A stretch of 23,702 bases of DNA from UBA8653 sp963978155. Lineage in GTDB: Bacteria; Planctomycetota; Phycisphaerae; Phycisphaerales; SM1A02. The position numbers and the translations under genes are program-made. Of this stretch, positions 22,762 through 23,702 are shown piece by piece (positions within the stretch are counted from its first letter, which is position 1; every line of letters begins with the position of its first letter). The DNA lies in NCBI GenBank assembly GCA_963978155.1, contig CAXBRK010000023.1, positions 1-23,702 of the forward strand, written 5' to 3'. The notes beneath the pieces were generated by a model that was not told the origin of the DNA, did no database searches, and saw only the letters and a program-made list of their open reading frames with translations.

Positions 22762-23595
22762 TTAAGGAACCTTTTTCCGTGAGTTTTGAGCTTGAGCAGC
22801 GACCTGAGGGCGTTGAGTTTGAACAGCTACCCGAGGGGGTTGAGCTTGAATAGCAGCTCGAATGCGCTGGACCTGCGGGAACAGATGTTTGCCAGGGCAA
22901 GCAGTTTGCCCCAACTCCCGGTGTCCATAAATTCGACGACCGGGAACCTTGTAGAACGCGCAGAATTTGTGCAGCGCATCATCGAGGGCCTTGACCTGAT
23001 TCTGCGTGGGCTTTTGCTCCTCAAAATTACCCATCATCAAGATGCCCAGATTTCGAGGGTTCTCGCCTTTGACATGCGCGCCCTGGAATTGCAACGGCCG
23101 ACACTGCCAGATGCGACCTCGTCCATCAATGGCAAAGTGGTAGCCAATATCGTTCCACCCCTTACCAACATGCCCGTTTCGGATGGTCCGGAGTCGATCG
23201 ACAGATTTCGCGAAAGTATGCCCTCCTGCCCAGTGCATCGCGTCGTGATGCACCGTGATTCGATTGGGGGGAACCGCGGATTTGGTTCGGCCTTTCGAGG
23301 AAGGGCTTCCATCAAACCAATTCAAACCATCACCGGAGCGTGGAGTGGTTTTGGTCCAGGTTTGCCTGAGGACCAAGGGCCCATACAAGAAATTCGCCCG
23401 TGACCCTTTGCCAACAATCTCCTCACGGGGCTTGAAGTCGTCGGACCCAACATCTTGGGGATCATCGGTCTGATCGGATGGCGTACTCGTGCTCAACGGG
23501 CCCCGACCACTGTTGTACTGGCAGCCGGCCGCAAGGAGACCAGCGGTCAAAAGCAGGAATTGACGCCGGGCCGTTTGATCACACGTGTCGCACAT
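22762..23595 (-). CDS. N-acetylmuramoyl-L-alanine amidase, Tat/lipoprotein type
   Basis: This 277-residue Ami_2-type zinc amidase cleaves the lactyl-L-alanine bond of peptidoglycan. The N-terminus combines a twin-arginine-like motif (ARRQFLLL, 9-16) with a lipobox (LLAAGC, Cys25), suggesting a folded, lipid-anchored envelope protein. The catalytic domain shows RITVHHDAMHWAG (His116/117), GWNDIGYHFAIDGRGRIWQ, NLGILMMGNFE and IYGHRELGQTACPGKH (His225, Cys233), so all zinc ligands are present. The C-terminus has three 9-residue Gln/Pro/Arg/Val repeats. ATG 23595 is chosen because GGAGA lies 8 nt upstream. First gene of a pair with the glycosyltransferase gene. Confidence 0.9.
   Translation of the reverse strand: MCDTCDQTARRQFLLLTAGLLAAGCQYNSGRGPLSTSTPSDQTDDPQDVGSDDFKPREEIVGKGSRANFLYGPLVLRQTWTKTTPRSGDGLNWFDGSPSSKGRTKSAVPPNRITVHHDAMHWAGGHTFAKSVDRLRTIRNGHVGKGWNDIGYHFAIDGRGRIWQCRPLQFQGAHVKGENPRNLGILMMGNFEEQKPTQNQVKALDDALHKFCAFYKVPGRRIYGHRELGQTACPGKHLFPQVQRIRAAIQAQPPRVAVQTQRPQVAAQAQNSRKKVP
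22786..22866 (-). repeat. 27-bp tandem repeat encoding 9-residue repeats
   Basis: Three consecutive 27-bp units (22786-22812, 22813-22839, 22840-22866) each begin TTGAG on the + strand. They encode RPQVAAQAQ, PPRVAVQTQ and RIRAAIQAQ at the amidase C-terminus. Units one and two are the most alike; the third is diverged. Confidence 0.75.
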
Positions 23596-23623
23596 CAGTG
23601 GGTCTCCTTGGTTGCGAAAGAAG

Positions 23624-23654
23624 AATATCGGAACAAGCCCCAAAGACTCTGCAA
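23624..23654 (-). promoter_or_regulatory. Weak candidate promoter of the amidase operon
   Basis: On the - strand, TTGCAG (23654-23649) and GATATT (23629-23624) are separated by 19 nt, about 30 nt before the start codon. The long spacer makes this weak. Nothing else is identifiable in 23655-23702. Confidence 0.25.
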
Positions 23655-23702
23655 ACTTGCCATCAGACGCTCATCCCCAATCTACAAACGAGGCCGCCAG
23701 CG

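Noticed and set aside
23644..23702. End of another - strand gene at the right edge
   Set aside because: Only 59 bases are visible; stops occur in more than one frame and nothing identifies the coding one.

Overview
The window looks like chromosomal DNA of a planctomycete, most likely class Phycisphaerae (marine type). It is GC-rich. A small secreted protein ends in a PEP-CTERM-like tail (PAPGALALLGLAGLGRRRR) of the kind common in Phycisphaerales. The amidophosphoribosyltransferase is the long type with an N-terminal HECG, and there is an RdgC-like protein of planctomycete type. mraZ stands alone outside any division cluster, and many genes show no Shine-Dalgarno sequence. This assignment is inferred from protein style; no marker rRNA is present. 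No mobile element, CRISPR array or obvious transferred island was seen.

Layout, left to right. A partial membrane/exported protein gene (- strand) runs off the left edge; its ATG shares a base with the 3' end of a tRNA-Glu(UUC) gene. A candidate short terminated RNA and the ahcY promoter follow. ahcY (+) is tail-to-tail with an rdgC-like gene (-), which is divergent from purF (+). Next is a + strand cluster: rpsD, a PpiD/SurA-like membrane protein and a small tRNA-binding protein. It converges on ileS (-), which is preceded by a tightly coupled 64-codon gene. A PEP-CTERM-like protein with its own terminator and mutS follow on +. A - strand pair (M20 peptidase, four-helix membrane protein) overlaps the end of mutS. 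A hypothetical gene (+) starts only 23 bp from the peptidase gene and overlaps the end of dapF (-). dapF is coupled to an exported JAMM/JAB-like protein gene, which is divergent from an Nfu-type Fe-S scaffold gene (+). csrA (+) and mraZ (-) converge with back-to-back terminators. A flavin-reductase-like gene (+) converges on a two-gene - strand operon (lipoprotein amidase, GT4 glycosyltransferase).

Most genes are housekeeping: methyl-cycle (ahcY), purine and lysine/peptidoglycan precursor synthesis (purF, dapF), translation (rpsD, ileS, tRNA-Glu, tRNA-binding protein), repair (mutS, rdgC-like), Fe-S assembly (nfu) and envelope functions (PpiD-like, amidase, GT4). I found no complete new system. 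The points most worth checking are: the tRNA-Glu/terminator/start-codon overlap; a candidate ~70-nt small RNA; an array of 10-bp MraZ boxes in front of a solitary mraZ; several genes with a TANNNT -10-like box 6-9 nt before the start codon and no Shine-Dalgarno (probable leaderless mRNAs, three of them divergent pairs); a divergent exported JAMM-like protein; and an IleS that has lost most of its C-terminal zinc ligands.
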